DNA of 64,000 nt from UBA2767 sp965228625 (GCA_965228625.1 OZ245829.1:1-64000); one strand, 5' to 3'. Positions 35,120 to 44,180 are shown, counted from the first letter of the stretch. Numbers and translations: made by a program. The notes: generated by a model from the sequence alone, not told the origin.

Positions 35120-36121
35120 TTACTGTGCGATAGACTTGACCGCGTCGGTGCCTTTGGCAAACGCATCCGTATAGCCTTCGCCGGCCTTGCCGATCGAGAG
35201 GTCTCCGATCTTGCGCTTTGCGATGAACTCCTGGAAGGACTTGTCCTGCCGGGCCTTGATCATCGCGTCCTGAAGCTTCTTGTAGCGTTCGGGGTGCTTC
35301 TCCTTGAAAGCGCTCGGGACGACGTAGACCCCATACCGCCCGAGAAAATCGGGTGTGGGAGGTGTCACGCCGTAGGTCTTGAGCGTTTCGACCAGTGTCG
35401 GGGCTTCCGGCCAGCGCGGGCTCTTGTTCGGGGCGCCGAGAAGCAGGGCATGGGACTTGTCCCGGATGTTCAGCCGCGCCGAGTCGTCGCCGACCGTAGC
35501 GTCAACCTGACCGCCGACCATAGCGTTCGCGGCTTTGCTGCCGCCCTTGTAACCGACGAGGCGGACATCGACGCCCAACTTGGAGAACAGCCATTTGGCG
35601 AACTGCTCCTGGGCGCCGCCTTGCGAGATGCTGACAGTCAGCTTGCCAGGTTCCGCCTTCGCCTTCTTCACGAAGTCATCGAACGTACGGATCGGCGAAT
35701 CCTTCTTGACGAGAACGATGCGCGGGTCGAACAGGTCGACCATGATCACCTGCAGATCATCGACTTTGTACGGTGCGCCTTTGAGCACAGACGACATGTT
35801 CAGGTCCGGTTGGTTGGTTGCGAGGATCGTGTAGCCGTCGGGCTGTTCGCGCAGCAACGCGGTGGCAGCGACCTGACCTCCGCCACCAGGCAGGTTCTGC
35901 ACAACGACCGGTTGACCCAGTGCCTTCTCCAGCGCCGGCGCAAGCAGGCGTGCCTGGCGGTCCGTGCCACCCCCGGCGCCATAGGCCACGATCAACTGCA
36001 CCGGCTTGTTCGGATAATCCTCTGCACGCACATTCACACTCGTGCCGAATACCAGCGCGACCAGCACCGCGCCGAGTATTGCCGTCATGCACTGCAATCT
36101 GAGTTTGCTCGTTTTCGTCAT
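35120..36121 (-). CDS. tctC: TTT periplasmic substrate-binding protein TctC (system 2)
   Basis: 333 residues from ATG 36121; the open frame continues to 36538 but GGGAGAGG and a signal peptide (hydrophobic 13-29, VRAE cleavage) fix this start. Mature start DYPNKPVQLIVAYGAGGGTDRQAR is the classic Bug-family beginning, with the ligand carboxylate bound by the AGGGTD loop. NLPGGGGQVAATALLREQPDGYT and DFVKKAKAEPGKLTVS are also typical. Binds an unknown carboxylate; the neighbouring hydrolase and aldolase hint at an amino-acid-derived compound. Confidence 0.93.
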   Translation of the reverse strand: MTKTSKLRLQCMTAILGAVLVALVFGTSVNVRAEDYPNKPVQLIVAYGAGGGTDRQARLLAPALEKALGQPVVVQNLPGGGGQVAATALLREQPDGYTILATNQPDLNMSSVLKGAPYKVDDLQVIMVDLFDPRIVLVKKDSPIRTFDDFVKKAKAEPGKLTVSISQGGAQEQFAKWLFSKLGVDVRLVGYKGGSKAANAMVGGQVDATVGDDSARLNIRDKSHALLLGAPNKSPRWPEAPTLVETLKTYGVTPPTPDFLGRYGVYVVPSAFKEKHPERYKKLQDAMIKARQDKSFQEFIAKRKIGDLSIGKAGEGYTDAFAKGTDAVKSIAQ

Positions 36122-36150
36122 CGGTCCTCTCCCTTTTTTGAACTCACATA

Positions 36151-36171
36151 GAGGGCTGATTTCCGGCCCTC
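36151..36171 (-). other. Stem-loop between the M24 hydrolase gene and tctC
   Basis: GAGGGC and GCCCTC form a 6-bp stem with a nine-base loop in the gap between the hydrolase stop (36220) and the tctC start (36121). No T tract follows, so partial attenuation or mRNA processing that sets different expression of the two parts of the operon is more likely than full termination. Confidence 0.3.
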
Positions 36172-36219
36172 GGAGTGGCTTTCGCCTCCACGTCTCGCCG
36201 CCAACACACGCGAACGGTC

Positions 36220-37386
36220 TCAGTTCAAAAGCCGTTCGTCGTATGGCGTGTCGTTCAGGTATTCCGCGCCGTCCTTCGTGACGACGAGCACGTCTTCGAG
36301 ATGCGCCCCGCCGACCGCCGGCCGGTCCGGCAAGACCACTCGTGGCTCCAGGCAAATCACCATGTTCTCGACAAGAGGCACGTCGACGCCGCGGTGAACG
36401 AGCGGTTCGCCATGCAGCCCGAAGCCGAGCTGGTGGCCTGTGTTTCCCGCGTGCTGGTAGTCGCCCCACCCGGCGTCCTCGATAACGTCGCGGGCGCGTT
36501 TGTCCACGTCGTGACAGGTTGCGCCCGGACGAACGCATTTCGCCGCCTCGCGCACCGAGTCGTAGGTCACCCGGTAGATCTCCTTCTGGGTCGCGGATGG
36601 CGTGCCGCAGATGACGGTTCTCCCGAGATCGCCGGTGTAGCCCTTCACCACGGAGCCGATGTCCATGATCACCATCTCGCCCTCCTCGATTGTCTTCTCG
36701 GTGGCGACCCGTTCGAACATCGACGTGTTGTAGCCGGAGGCGACGAGCGTGATGAACGGCGTCATCTCCGAGCCGTTCCGGCGCATGGCGTATTCGGCCT
36801 CCGCCGCGACCTCGAACTCCCGGATACCGGGCCGGACCGCGTCGATTGCCGCCCGCGCGCCGAGGTCGGCGATGCGCACACTCTTGCGAATCAGCTCGAT
36901 CTCCAGCGGATGCTTGATTGCGGTAACCCGAACCCAGATGTCCGAAGCATCCTCGATCGTGATCTTCGGATAGGCTGCCTTCAGTGCCTCGTGCACCATG
37001 AAGGGGATGAAATCGGTGCCGATCCGCGCATTCTGCAGCCCGTAGTCCTCGATCATCCCGCCGATCACGTCGGCCCAGCGCTGCACTTCGGGCAGGCGTC
37101 GGTGGTCTTCGATGTCGGACTTGAACCGGATTCTCAGGTCGTCGCTGCCCGATGTATGCCCGACCACCGGGGCCTTGTCCTTCGGCACCAGCGCCAGATA
37201 CTCCGGTTCCATGAACGGCCGGAAGCCCTTCACGTAGAAGTCGGTCACGTACCGGACGGCTTCCGCCTTGAAGAGAAGCAGAGCGTCGTACCCTGCCCTC
37301 GCCATCTCGCGCTGCACCTTCTCCTGCTTGACCCGGTGCAGTTCGTCACCGGGATAGAAGATCGGCGCTTGTTTTTTGAATTGCAT
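36220..37386 (-). CDS. M24 family metallohydrolase (Xaa-Pro peptidase/creatinase fold)
   Basis: About 388 residues, from ATG 37386 or from a TTG two codons earlier that is better spaced from GGGAG. N-terminal creatinase-type domain (1-155), then the pita-bread catalytic domain. The five metal ligands are all visible: Asp in VIMDIGSVV, Asp in YTGDLGRTV, His in TGHQLGFGLHGEP, Glu in ICLEPRV and Glu in AHLEDVL. The same fold gives prolidases, aminopeptidase P, creatinase and ectoine hydrolase. In this operon (aldolase, hydrolase, TctCBA) it probably cleaves an imported amide or peptide-like carboxylate. Confidence 0.87.
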   Translation of the reverse strand: MQFKKQAPIFYPGDELHRVKQEKVQREMARAGYDALLLFKAEAVRYVTDFYVKGFRPFMEPEYLALVPKDKAPVVGHTSGSDDLRIRFKSDIEDHRRLPEVQRWADVIGGMIEDYGLQNARIGTDFIPFMVHEALKAAYPKITIEDASDIWVRVTAIKHPLEIELIRKSVRIADLGARAAIDAVRPGIREFEVAAEAEYAMRRNGSEMTPFITLVASGYNTSMFERVATEKTIEEGEMVIMDIGSVVKGYTGDLGRTVICGTPSATQKEIYRVTYDSVREAAKCVRPGATCHDVDKRARDVIEDAGWGDYQHAGNTGHQLGFGLHGEPLVHRGVDVPLVENMVICLEPRVVLPDRPAVGGAHLEDVLVVTKDGAEYLNDTPYDERLLN

Positions 37387-37409
37387 CTCCAAGGCATTGC
37401 TCCCGGCCG

Positions 37410-38492
37410 TCAGGCGGCCTTCTTCTTGGATTTAAGGACGCGCTTCATCGCCTCGAGACAGCCGACGACCGACGCCTCGTCGATATGCGCATGCGTGACA
37501 AAACGAATTTTCGTGCCGGCGAAGTTCGCCCGCACGCCATTGTCGGAGAGATCGCGGACGATCCCGTCAGCGGTACCGGCGAACCGGTCGATGAAGCAGT
37601 TGACGATATTCGTTTGAACGGTTTCGAGGCGCACGAGCGACTCATCGATCGCGGCGAGCCCTTCCGCCAGGCGGGTTGCCATTTCGTGGTCCCGGCGCAG
37701 ACGCGGATACGGGTCCTGAAGCGCCACCAGGGCGGGAGCCGTCACCAGCCCGATCTTTCGCATGCCGCCGCCGAGCATGCGGGCCTTCTTTCGCGCCTTC
37801 TCGATGAACTCAGCAGGTCCGGCCAGGATCGAGCCGACGGGCGCACCGAGGCCCTTCGACAGTGCAAACATCACGCTGTCGGCAAACCGGCAGATGTCGG
37901 ACACGGGCACGTCGAGCGCCGCGCCCGCATTGAACATGCGCGCGCCGTCCAAATGCACCGGCAAGCCTGCCTGCTGCGCCACGTCATAGAGTGCCGCCAT
38001 GCGGTCAGGCGGAAGTACCGTTCCACCGGCGCTGTTCAGCGTGTTCTCAAGGCAGACCAGACCGGTCGGCGCCACATGGTCGGCCCGCTCGGGCCGGATC
38101 GCCGCGCGCACATCGTCCGGGTCGAGGATGCCGTCTTTCCCCACGACGGGTCGGGCAATGGCGCCTGCCAGGGCGGACAGGCCGCCGGCCTCCGAATTGT
38201 AGATATGCGTTTTGTGCTCGACGATCACCTCTTGGCCGGGCGTCACATGGGTGAGGATCGCCGCCAGGTTCGCCATGGTGCCGCTGGGTGTGAACAGCGC
38301 GGCCTCCTTGCCCGTGATTTCCGCTGCGGCGGCCTCCAGTTCATCGGTCGCGGGATCGTCGCCCCGCGCGGCATCGCCAAGCTTCGCGGCGTTGAGCGCA
38401 TTCATCATGGCTTGTGTCGGCAGGGTGAGCGTGTCGCTCCTGAAGTCGAGGCAGGCCACCTGTGAACGTTCCCGAAATCCCGTTAATCTCAT
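37410..38492 (-). CDS. Threonine aldolase/beta-eliminating lyase family PLP enzyme
   Basis: 360 residues from ATG 38492; the frame extends upstream through the operator region to 38609 but that part is not protein-like. PLP fold type I: His93 in EHKTHIYN stacks on the cofactor, Asp182 in LDGARMFN binds the pyridine N and Lys213 in FALSKGLGAPVG forms the Schiff base. Low-specificity L-threonine aldolases split threonine and other beta-hydroxy amino acids to glycine plus aldehyde. It precedes the hydrolase gene by 17-23 bases and is first in the operon. The operator palindrome ends six bases before the ATG. Confidence 0.88.
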   Translation of the reverse strand: MRLTGFRERSQVACLDFRSDTLTLPTQAMMNALNAAKLGDAARGDDPATDELEAAAAEITGKEAALFTPSGTMANLAAILTHVTPGQEVIVEHKTHIYNSEAGGLSALAGAIARPVVGKDGILDPDDVRAAIRPERADHVAPTGLVCLENTLNSAGGTVLPPDRMAALYDVAQQAGLPVHLDGARMFNAGAALDVPVSDICRFADSVMFALSKGLGAPVGSILAGPAEFIEKARKKARMLGGGMRKIGLVTAPALVALQDPYPRLRRDHEMATRLAEGLAAIDESLVRLETVQTNIVNCFIDRFAGTADGIVRDLSDNGVRANFAGTKIRFVTHAHIDEASVVGCLEAMKRVLKSKKKAA

Positions 38493-38497
38493 TCTTA

Positions 38498-38519
38498 TAT
38501 CTAACTGACATGTTAGATA
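38498..38519. promoter_or_regulatory. Palindromic operator between the aldolase and GntR genes
   Basis: TATCTAAC-TGACAT-GTTAGATA: a perfect 8-bp inverted repeat with a six-base spacer, in the short region shared by the aldolase gene (minus) and the GntR regulator (plus). Size and symmetry suit a dimeric FCD-type GntR protein. It abuts the aldolase start, so binding would repress that operon and probably the regulator itself. A partial copy (GGTCAGTATGTTG) follows at about 38522-38534. Confidence 0.65.
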
Positions 38520-38598
38520 GAGGTCAGTATGTTGTAAAGTGGTATTTTTGGTGCTTAGTTCAGGGAAAGCGCCTGCAAGCAAAGGAGACCTGATCGCC

Positions 38599-39249
38599 AT
38601 GATGCGCATGGATGCCTACAGGCAGTTCAAGAACCTGCTGTTCTCGGGAGATCTGCGGCCCGGGCAGTTCGTGTCGCAGCGCGAGCTTGCGGGTCTGCTG
38701 GAAGTGCCGCTCAACCCGATCCGCGAGGCCATCCGCCAGCTCGAATGCGAGCGGTTGATCAACGTCTATCCGAAGAAAGGCATTCAGATCGTCGAAGGCG
38801 ATCCGAAGACCATCAATGACGCGCACGACTATCGATTGTTGCTGGAGACCACCGCCATACGCGTTTTCGCGACCGAGGCGCCGAAGGACCTGATCGAAGA
38901 CATGCGGGCAAAAATGAAGGCGTCCATCGCCGCGCTGGAAGGCGCCCCGGACGGCGACAGCGTTCTGCATGCCTCGTTGCAGACGGCATGGGATTTCCAC
39001 GAGGCCATCATCGACTATCAGGACAACCAGATCATCAGCCACCACTACCGGCTGAATTCCGCCCGGATCCGTCTGTTCCGCTCCTACACCTACCGCAGCC
39101 GCATCAAGGAGCAGCTCGCCCCTTCCCTCGAGCACCATCTCAAAATTCTCGATGCCTGTGAAATCCGTGACATTGACGAGGCGATAAACCTCATCACGCA
39201 GGACGTGGAAACGTCACGCGCCATCACGCTCGGGTTGCGCCCCGCGTAA
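38599..39249 (+). CDS. GntR family regulator, FCD subfamily
   Basis: 216 residues from ATG 38599 (AAAGGAG upstream, spacing 11); a GTG at 38539 would add 20 residues. Winged helix at about 5-70: FKNLLFSGDLRPGQFVSQRELAGLLEVPLNPIREAIRQLE, followed by the all-helical FCD ligand domain with DFHEAIIDYQDNQII and LEHHLKILDACEIRD supplying the metal/ligand His residues. Divergent from aldolase-hydrolase-tctCBA and probably its repressor, with a carboxylate or amino acid as inducer. Confidence 0.9.
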   Translation: MMRMDAYRQFKNLLFSGDLRPGQFVSQRELAGLLEVPLNPIREAIRQLECERLINVYPKKGIQIVEGDPKTINDAHDYRLLLETTAIRVFATEAPKDLIEDMRAKMKASIAALEGAPDGDSVLHASLQTAWDFHEAIIDYQDNQIISHHYRLNSARIRLFRSYTYRSRIKEQLAPSLEHHLKILDACEIRDIDEAINLITQDVETSRAITLGLRPA

Positions 39250-39314
39250 CACCGACCGCTGACCCGCCAACGCTCGATGGGGCGTATTCCCAAGGCTTGC
39301 GGAACTTTGTCCGC

Positions 39315-40040
39315 CTACCGATAGGTCTTTGGTACGAAGAACAGGTGATCCTGGTGCTCGACGGCGAGGTGGCAGGATACGCAGAACCGGACCTGCCTGG
39401 CGCCGACGCCACGTGTCGTTCCGAAGACGCTGCCGTCAGGCATGATCATGGTATACCGCCAGTTGCCGCTGGCGTGGTTGAAGCCGTCCGGCATCTTCTC
39501 CATCAGATAGAGCGCGCCGGGCATGGTCGATCCGTCGCTGCGCACCGTGAAGCTGTCCTTGGCGATGACGGCCCCGACCGGCAATGCACCGGCACCCTCG
39601 AACCGGCGATAGGCCCGCCCCGTCTGGTTGACATAATTGTTCAGATAGCGCTGGCCGTGCGAGGCGCTGCGATAGGGAACCCGGTTGATGCGCGCCCAGC
39701 CCTGGTATTCCATCGCGCCCGGATGCCGCGAAAGGGCGTAACCGGCGGACATCCGGTCCTTTACCCGCGCATACGCCGACGCGGCGTCCCCGTCGCTCAA
39801 GCGCGCCGGGTCGGTGACACGGAAATGGCGGCGTGGAGCTTTCGGGTCGTCTGCGGGGACAACCGGCCCGGACCGTACCGAGTCGTCAGGCGGCTCGGAC
39901 ATGAACTCGGGCGCCTGTGCGGCCGCCGGACGGAAGACGCCGGCAAAAACCAGCGGCAAAAGAAACAACACCGCGGCACCGGCGAGCACGCACCGCCGGC
40001 GGCGCGTCGCACCGATCCGATGATGGCAATCCAAATCCAT
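39315..40040 (-). CDS. Exported cytochrome P460-family c-heme protein
   Basis: 241 residues from ATG 40040. Signal anchor 17-43, then a Pro/Asp-rich linker (45-80) and a P460-type beta domain (about 95-225). The only heme c motif is CVSCH at 220-224, near the C terminus, followed by HLAVEHQDHLFFV as is usual in this family. Characterised cytochromes P460 carry a Lys-crosslinked heme and oxidise hydroxylamine, but many family members outside nitrifiers have other, unknown roles. Crosslink Lys not assigned here. No nitrification genes nearby. Confidence 0.8.
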   Translation of the reverse strand: MDLDCHHRIGATRRRRCVLAGAAVLFLLPLVFAGVFRPAAAQAPEFMSEPPDDSVRSGPVVPADDPKAPRRHFRVTDPARLSDGDAASAYARVKDRMSAGYALSRHPGAMEYQGWARINRVPYRSASHGQRYLNNYVNQTGRAYRRFEGAGALPVGAVIAKDSFTVRSDGSTMPGALYLMEKMPDGFNHASGNWRYTMIMPDGSVFGTTRGVGARQVRFCVSCHLAVEHQDHLFFVPKTYR

Positions 40041-40162
40041 TTCCGTGATGTGTCGCCCGCGGCGCACGGCTCGCGCCTCCTGCTGGCGTGCCCCACGCGT
40101 AAAATAATGCCGCGCGCACAACAGGCGAAATCAATCCGCGTCACACCTGTGCGACCGGAACG

Positions 40163-41599
40163 TCAATGGCCGTGAGCCTTTTCCTCGTGCGACTCGACGG
40201 GCGGCGGCAGGTGTCTGCGCCGCCACTGGCGGGCAAACCGCCACAACAGCACGACCGCGGCGCAGGTGAGGCCGGCAATGAAGCCGATCCAGATTCCGTG
40301 TGCCCCCATGTCCTGCGCGAAGGCCAGCCACAAACCCACGCCCGCGCCGAACCCCCAATAGCTGAGCCCGGCGATCACCATCGGAACGGCCGTGTCGTTG
40401 AGCCCGCGCAGCGCACCCGCGGCTACCGCCTGCAGGCCATCGGCGAGTTGGAAGAACGCGGCAAGGAACAGCAGGGAGACCGCAAGTGCGAGAACCTCCT
40501 CGGAATCGGGATGCGCGCGATCCATGAACAGGGAGGCGAACAGCTCCGGGATACTCAGGATCACGACCGTTGTGACCGTCATGACACCAAACGTGACCGC
40601 GAACGCGACCCGTCCGGCGTGATACGCGCCGTCGACATCGCGCCGCCCCGCAGCCTGGCCGACCCGCACGGTTGCGGCCTGGGCAAGACCCATCGGCACC
40701 ATGAACGTGACGTGCGGAAGCTGGATCGCGATTATGTGGGCGGCGATGGCGACGGGGCCGAGCCAGCCCATGACGAACACCGCGGCAATGAAAAACCCGG
40801 CTTCCATGAAACTGATCCCGGCGATCGGCGTGCCAATGACGAAGATTTGCCGGAAGTAGGCCCAGTCCGGCCGCCAGAAGCGCGAGAATATCTCGTACTT
40901 CGCGAACGGCCTGCGCCACAGGGCGATGGCCGTAAGCGAGAGGAACATTAGAACGTTTACCGCCGTCGTGGCGATGCCCGCGCCTGCGAGCTCGAGGCGC
41001 GGCAGGCCGAAATTGCCGAAAATCAGCCCGTAGTCGAGGAACGCGTTGACTGGAACACCGGCAAGCATCACCCAGAACGCAGGTGCGGGCCGTCCAAGGG
41101 CGGAAACGAAGTTGCGCAACACGCTGAACGCGGTCGCCGGCAGCAGGCACCACATCAACGTGCTCATATAGGCCTCGGCGTAGCCCATCAGCTCCTGCGG
41201 CTGACCAAGAGCGCTCAGTAGCCAGTTAACGTTAAGGAACAGGAGCAAACAGGGTGTCACAAGGATGATCGTGACCCACAATCCCTGGCGGATGACGCGC
41301 CGGACATGGCGCGGCTTGCGCGCGCCATATGCCTGCGCCGCGAGGCCGGCCGTCGCCATCGTCACCCCGAAACACAGCACGTAGCCGAGGTAGAACGTCA
41401 TCAGGCTGAGCGTTGCGCCGGCAAGCGGCTTCGGACCCAGATGTCCGATCATGGCCGTATCGGTGATCAGCATCGTCACCCAGGCGAACTGGGTCGCGAC
41501 AATGGGCGCGGCAAGGCGGAACAGCGCCGCCAATTCGGAGCGCCATCGTTCCGGGAGCAGCTTGTGCCGCTGCGCCCGCAGTGTCGCAGTGTTGCCCAT
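40163..41599 (-). CDS. MATE family multidrug/cation efflux protein
   Basis: 478 residues, 12 helices in two pseudo-repeats: ELAALFRLAAPIVATQFAWV...GHLGPKPLAGATLS at the start and IGTPIAGISFMEAGFFIAA in the second half. The NorM-type layout implies Na+ or H+ driven export of cationic compounds. Last 20 residues are a basic/His-rich cytosolic tail. No operon partner or local regulator. Confidence 0.92.
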   Translation of the reverse strand: MGNTATLRAQRHKLLPERWRSELAALFRLAAPIVATQFAWVTMLITDTAMIGHLGPKPLAGATLSLMTFYLGYVLCFGVTMATAGLAAQAYGARKPRHVRRVIRQGLWVTIILVTPCLLLFLNVNWLLSALGQPQELMGYAEAYMSTLMWCLLPATAFSVLRNFVSALGRPAPAFWVMLAGVPVNAFLDYGLIFGNFGLPRLELAGAGIATTAVNVLMFLSLTAIALWRRPFAKYEIFSRFWRPDWAYFRQIFVIGTPIAGISFMEAGFFIAAVFVMGWLGPVAIAAHIIAIQLPHVTFMVPMGLAQAATVRVGQAAGRRDVDGAYHAGRVAFAVTFGVMTVTTVVILSIPELFASLFMDRAHPDSEEVLALAVSLLFLAAFFQLADGLQAVAAGALRGLNDTAVPMVIAGLSYWGFGAGVGLWLAFAQDMGAHGIWIGFIAGLTCAAVVLLWRFARQWRRRHLPPPVESHEEKAHGH

Positions 41600-41800
41600 T
41601 TGTCTGTTTCTTTCGGATCCGCGCCTTCATGCGCGAAAAACTCGATCACCTGCCCCGACGCATGGCGGGGCAAACGGTCAGAGCGGTCATATAGTCACCG
41701 CACATCCTGATATACAGATGTAGATGCCGCGCCGCGACGCTTTTCGCGGCGGATCGTGGCCGCGGTGTGACCACAAATCAATTCCGGAGGGCATGAGCCG

Positions 41801-42385
41801 ATGCGCAACCTGGCTATCCTGTCGTTCGTCACGCTTGACGGCGTAATGCAGAGTCCGAGTTCGCCGCAGGAAGACCCGTCGGACGGATTCACAGGCGGCG
41901 GATGGGCGGCCGACTATTGGGAGGATGTGATGGCCCAGGTGCGGACGGAGGCCATGTCCGCGCCCTATGACATTCTTTTCGGGCGCAAGACGTACGAGAT
42001 CTTCGCCGGCCACTTTCCGAAAATCGGCGATGACAATCCGGACGCGAAAATGATGAATGAAGCGACGAAGTATGTCGCCACCAACTCGCTGAACAGACTC
42101 GAATGGAAAAATGCGGTTGTTGTAAGCGGTGACATCGCTTCGGAAGTCGAAAGTCTGAAGGCGCAGGACGGGCCGCTGATACAGATCCACGGGAGCACGG
42201 CGTTGATCCAGAGTCTCCTCGCCACGGGTCTGATCGATGAGATGCGTTTGTGGATATTTCCGGTGGTCGTGGGTGCGGGCAAACGCCTGTTCGGTTCCGG
42301 AGCCGGGTCGCACGGATGGGAACTGGTGAAGAGCGCGCCGAACACAAACGGCGTCGTGATGTGTTTCTACCGGCGCCGGCGATGA
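41801..42385 (+). CDS. RibD C-terminal/dihydrofolate reductase-like protein
   Basis: 194 residues covering the DHFR-like fold: start MRNLAILSFVTLDGVMQSPSSPQED, then ILFGRKTYEIFAGHFP near 65 and QIHGSTALIQSLLATGLIDEMRLWIFPVVVGAGKRLFG in the second half. NADPH-dependent reductase family (YyaP/YwjB type); substrates of such stand-alone proteins are mostly unknown. GGAGGGC upstream. Monocistronic. Confidence 0.9.
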   Translation: MRNLAILSFVTLDGVMQSPSSPQEDPSDGFTGGGWAADYWEDVMAQVRTEAMSAPYDILFGRKTYEIFAGHFPKIGDDNPDAKMMNEATKYVATNSLNRLEWKNAVVVSGDIASEVESLKAQDGPLIQIHGSTALIQSLLATGLIDEMRLWIFPVVVGAGKRLFGSGAGSHGWELVKSAPNTNGVVMCFYRRRR

Positions 42386-42410
42386 TACAGAACGCGGCGC
42401 GCCGTGTAGA

Positions 42411-44078
42411 TCAGCGGACCCGCAGAATTTGCGGCGCGTCGACAGCATAGACGGCGATCATCTGCTCCCTGCCCTTGACGCTGACCTGGCGGCGGAGAAA
42501 ACCGGAAAAATCGATTCCGCTGAGTTCCGCCGTTTCCGCCGAGACGACGAGCGGGACACCGAACTCCTTGGTCTGCGCCTCGAGACGCGCCGCCACATTC
42601 ACGTTGTCCCCGAGGGCGGAAATGATCGGTGACGCGGGTGGCCCCATGGAGCCGACAATGGCTTCGCCGGTATGGATGCCGATGCCGATCTGGAGTTCCT
42701 CGCGCAATTCGCCTTCCAGTTTCTCGTTCAGTTTCGCAAGGCGCGCCAGCATGGCCCTCGCGCCACGGATCGCGTCCGCGGCGCCCTGCTCCGCGCCGGA
42801 CTCCAGCCCGTAAATGGCCATCAGCCCGTCACCGTTGAATTGGGCGTAGTGACCGTCCGTCTCCTTCAGCGCCTGCGCCAGTTCGGCAAAGAACTGGTTG
42901 AGCACGAACACCACGTCGAACGGCAGGCGGTCCTCGCATAGCTTGGTCGAACCGCGCAGATCGGCGAACAGCATGGCGACCTTGAGTTCCTGGCCCTGCC
43001 GGTAACCATGCTCGGCATAGACGGCGTCCGCATCCGCGTGACCGGGCACGAGCGCAACCACGTCGAGGTTCGTTCGCGGGCGGATCTGGCAGGCGAGACG
43101 CACCGAGGGCGACGCCGCCACACGGGCGAGAACCTTCTGCTCGGCCGGCGCCGGCAGGGGCAGCTCTTCGAGGCCGCGGCCGATACGCACCCGGCACGTC
43201 GAGCACCGCCCGCGCCCGCCGCAGATCGAAGCATGCGGGATGCCCGCCGCGCGGATCGACTCCAGCAAGGTTGCGCCGGGGTGGAGTTCGATCTTTCGAT
43301 CGCCGGGGGAATAGGTGAGACGCGCCTTCGCCGCCTTCTTCGATACGAAGCCCTTGATGGCCCGCGCAACCAGCAGTGCGAGTACAATCGCGACCACGAT
43401 GTTCTCGGTGTCGTGGACGAACTCCACCATCCAGGGTTGGACGGTTGAGGAATAGACACGCTGCAGCCCGCCGGGTTCGATTGCTATCTGGCGCACGCGC
43501 ATGGCGGCGGCGAGATAGCCGGCAAGAGCAACGGCCGGCACGATCAGCGCCAGCGCGAAGGCAATCGGCTGAAAGCGGGGGTACCATGATTGAAGCCGCA
43601 GCACGCTGCGCAGGCCGACACACGCATGGGTCCAGACAATGACCACAGCGAACGCCATCATGATGCCCCGCCACGGCTCGTAGACCGCGAAGGTCGCAAG
43701 CGTCTCGATATATGACGCGTCATAGGTGCTGATATCGGGCAATACACCGTTCGCGGCGATGTGGGCGGCAAGCAGCGGCGGGATGGCGAGGCCGAAATAG
43801 AGCTGGACCATCTCCCAGCGCTTCATACGCAATGTGCGCCGGCGCCAGAACGCCGAAACGGCGATGTAGATATGAACGAGGAATGCGCCTGCCAGCAGCA
43901 CGGTCCCGGGCCAGGTCCGCCACGGATCAAGCAGGATCGCGGTTGCGTTCTGCATCGCGCCGATCGAGACGAGACCGAACATGTGATTGATCAGATGTCC
44001 GGTCACGAAAACGAACATGATGATGCCGCTGCCCAGCCGCAGTCGGTTTCGCAATGTCTGTGTTTCGAAAATCGCCAT
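42411..44078 (-). CDS. cyaC: Redox-type membrane adenylate cyclase (CyaC-like): diheme-b anchor + [2Fe-2S] ferredoxin + class III cyclase
   Basis: 555 residues in three parts. Residues 15-242 form six helices resembling the succinate dehydrogenase cytochrome b anchor, with His28, His69, His106 and His151 placed as two heme pairs. Residues 253-340 are a plant-type ferredoxin with Cys286, Cys292, Cys295 and Cys330. Residues 365-555 are a class III cyclase: metal Asp373 (FADLRGS) and Asp417 (NGDG), and GDNVNVAARLE carrying the Asn/Arg transition-state pair. Sinorhizobium CyaC has this design and is redox/quinone responsive. It should make cAMP according to quinone-pool redox state. Monocistronic. 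Confidence 0.88.
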   Translation of the reverse strand: MAIFETQTLRNRLRLGSGIIMFVFVTGHLINHMFGLVSIGAMQNATAILLDPWRTWPGTVLLAGAFLVHIYIAVSAFWRRRTLRMKRWEMVQLYFGLAIPPLLAAHIAANGVLPDISTYDASYIETLATFAVYEPWRGIMMAFAVVIVWTHACVGLRSVLRLQSWYPRFQPIAFALALIVPAVALAGYLAAAMRVRQIAIEPGGLQRVYSSTVQPWMVEFVHDTENIVVAIVLALLVARAIKGFVSKKAAKARLTYSPGDRKIELHPGATLLESIRAAGIPHASICGGRGRCSTCRVRIGRGLEELPLPAPAEQKVLARVAASPSVRLACQIRPRTNLDVVALVPGHADADAVYAEHGYRQGQELKVAMLFADLRGSTKLCEDRLPFDVVFVLNQFFAELAQALKETDGHYAQFNGDGLMAIYGLESGAEQGAADAIRGARAMLARLAKLNEKLEGELREELQIGIGIHTGEAIVGSMGPPASPIISALGDNVNVAARLEAQTKEFGVPLVVSAETAELSGIDFSGFLRRQVSVKGREQMIAVYAVDAPQILRVR

Positions 44079-44180
44079 TCGCCTCGCGCCGAGCGCGTCA
44101 TGTTCCCGCCGTCGGGCGCTACAATGGCGGCGCGCCGGTCAACTGGCAACAGTTGAAACGGGGGGTCGTTTTCCACGCCA

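Noticed and set aside
35120..36538. Longer version of the second TctC protein (472 residues)
   Set aside because: The extra N-terminal part is Arg-rich shadow sequence overlapping the M24 gene; the signal peptide and Shine-Dalgarno fix the start at 36121.
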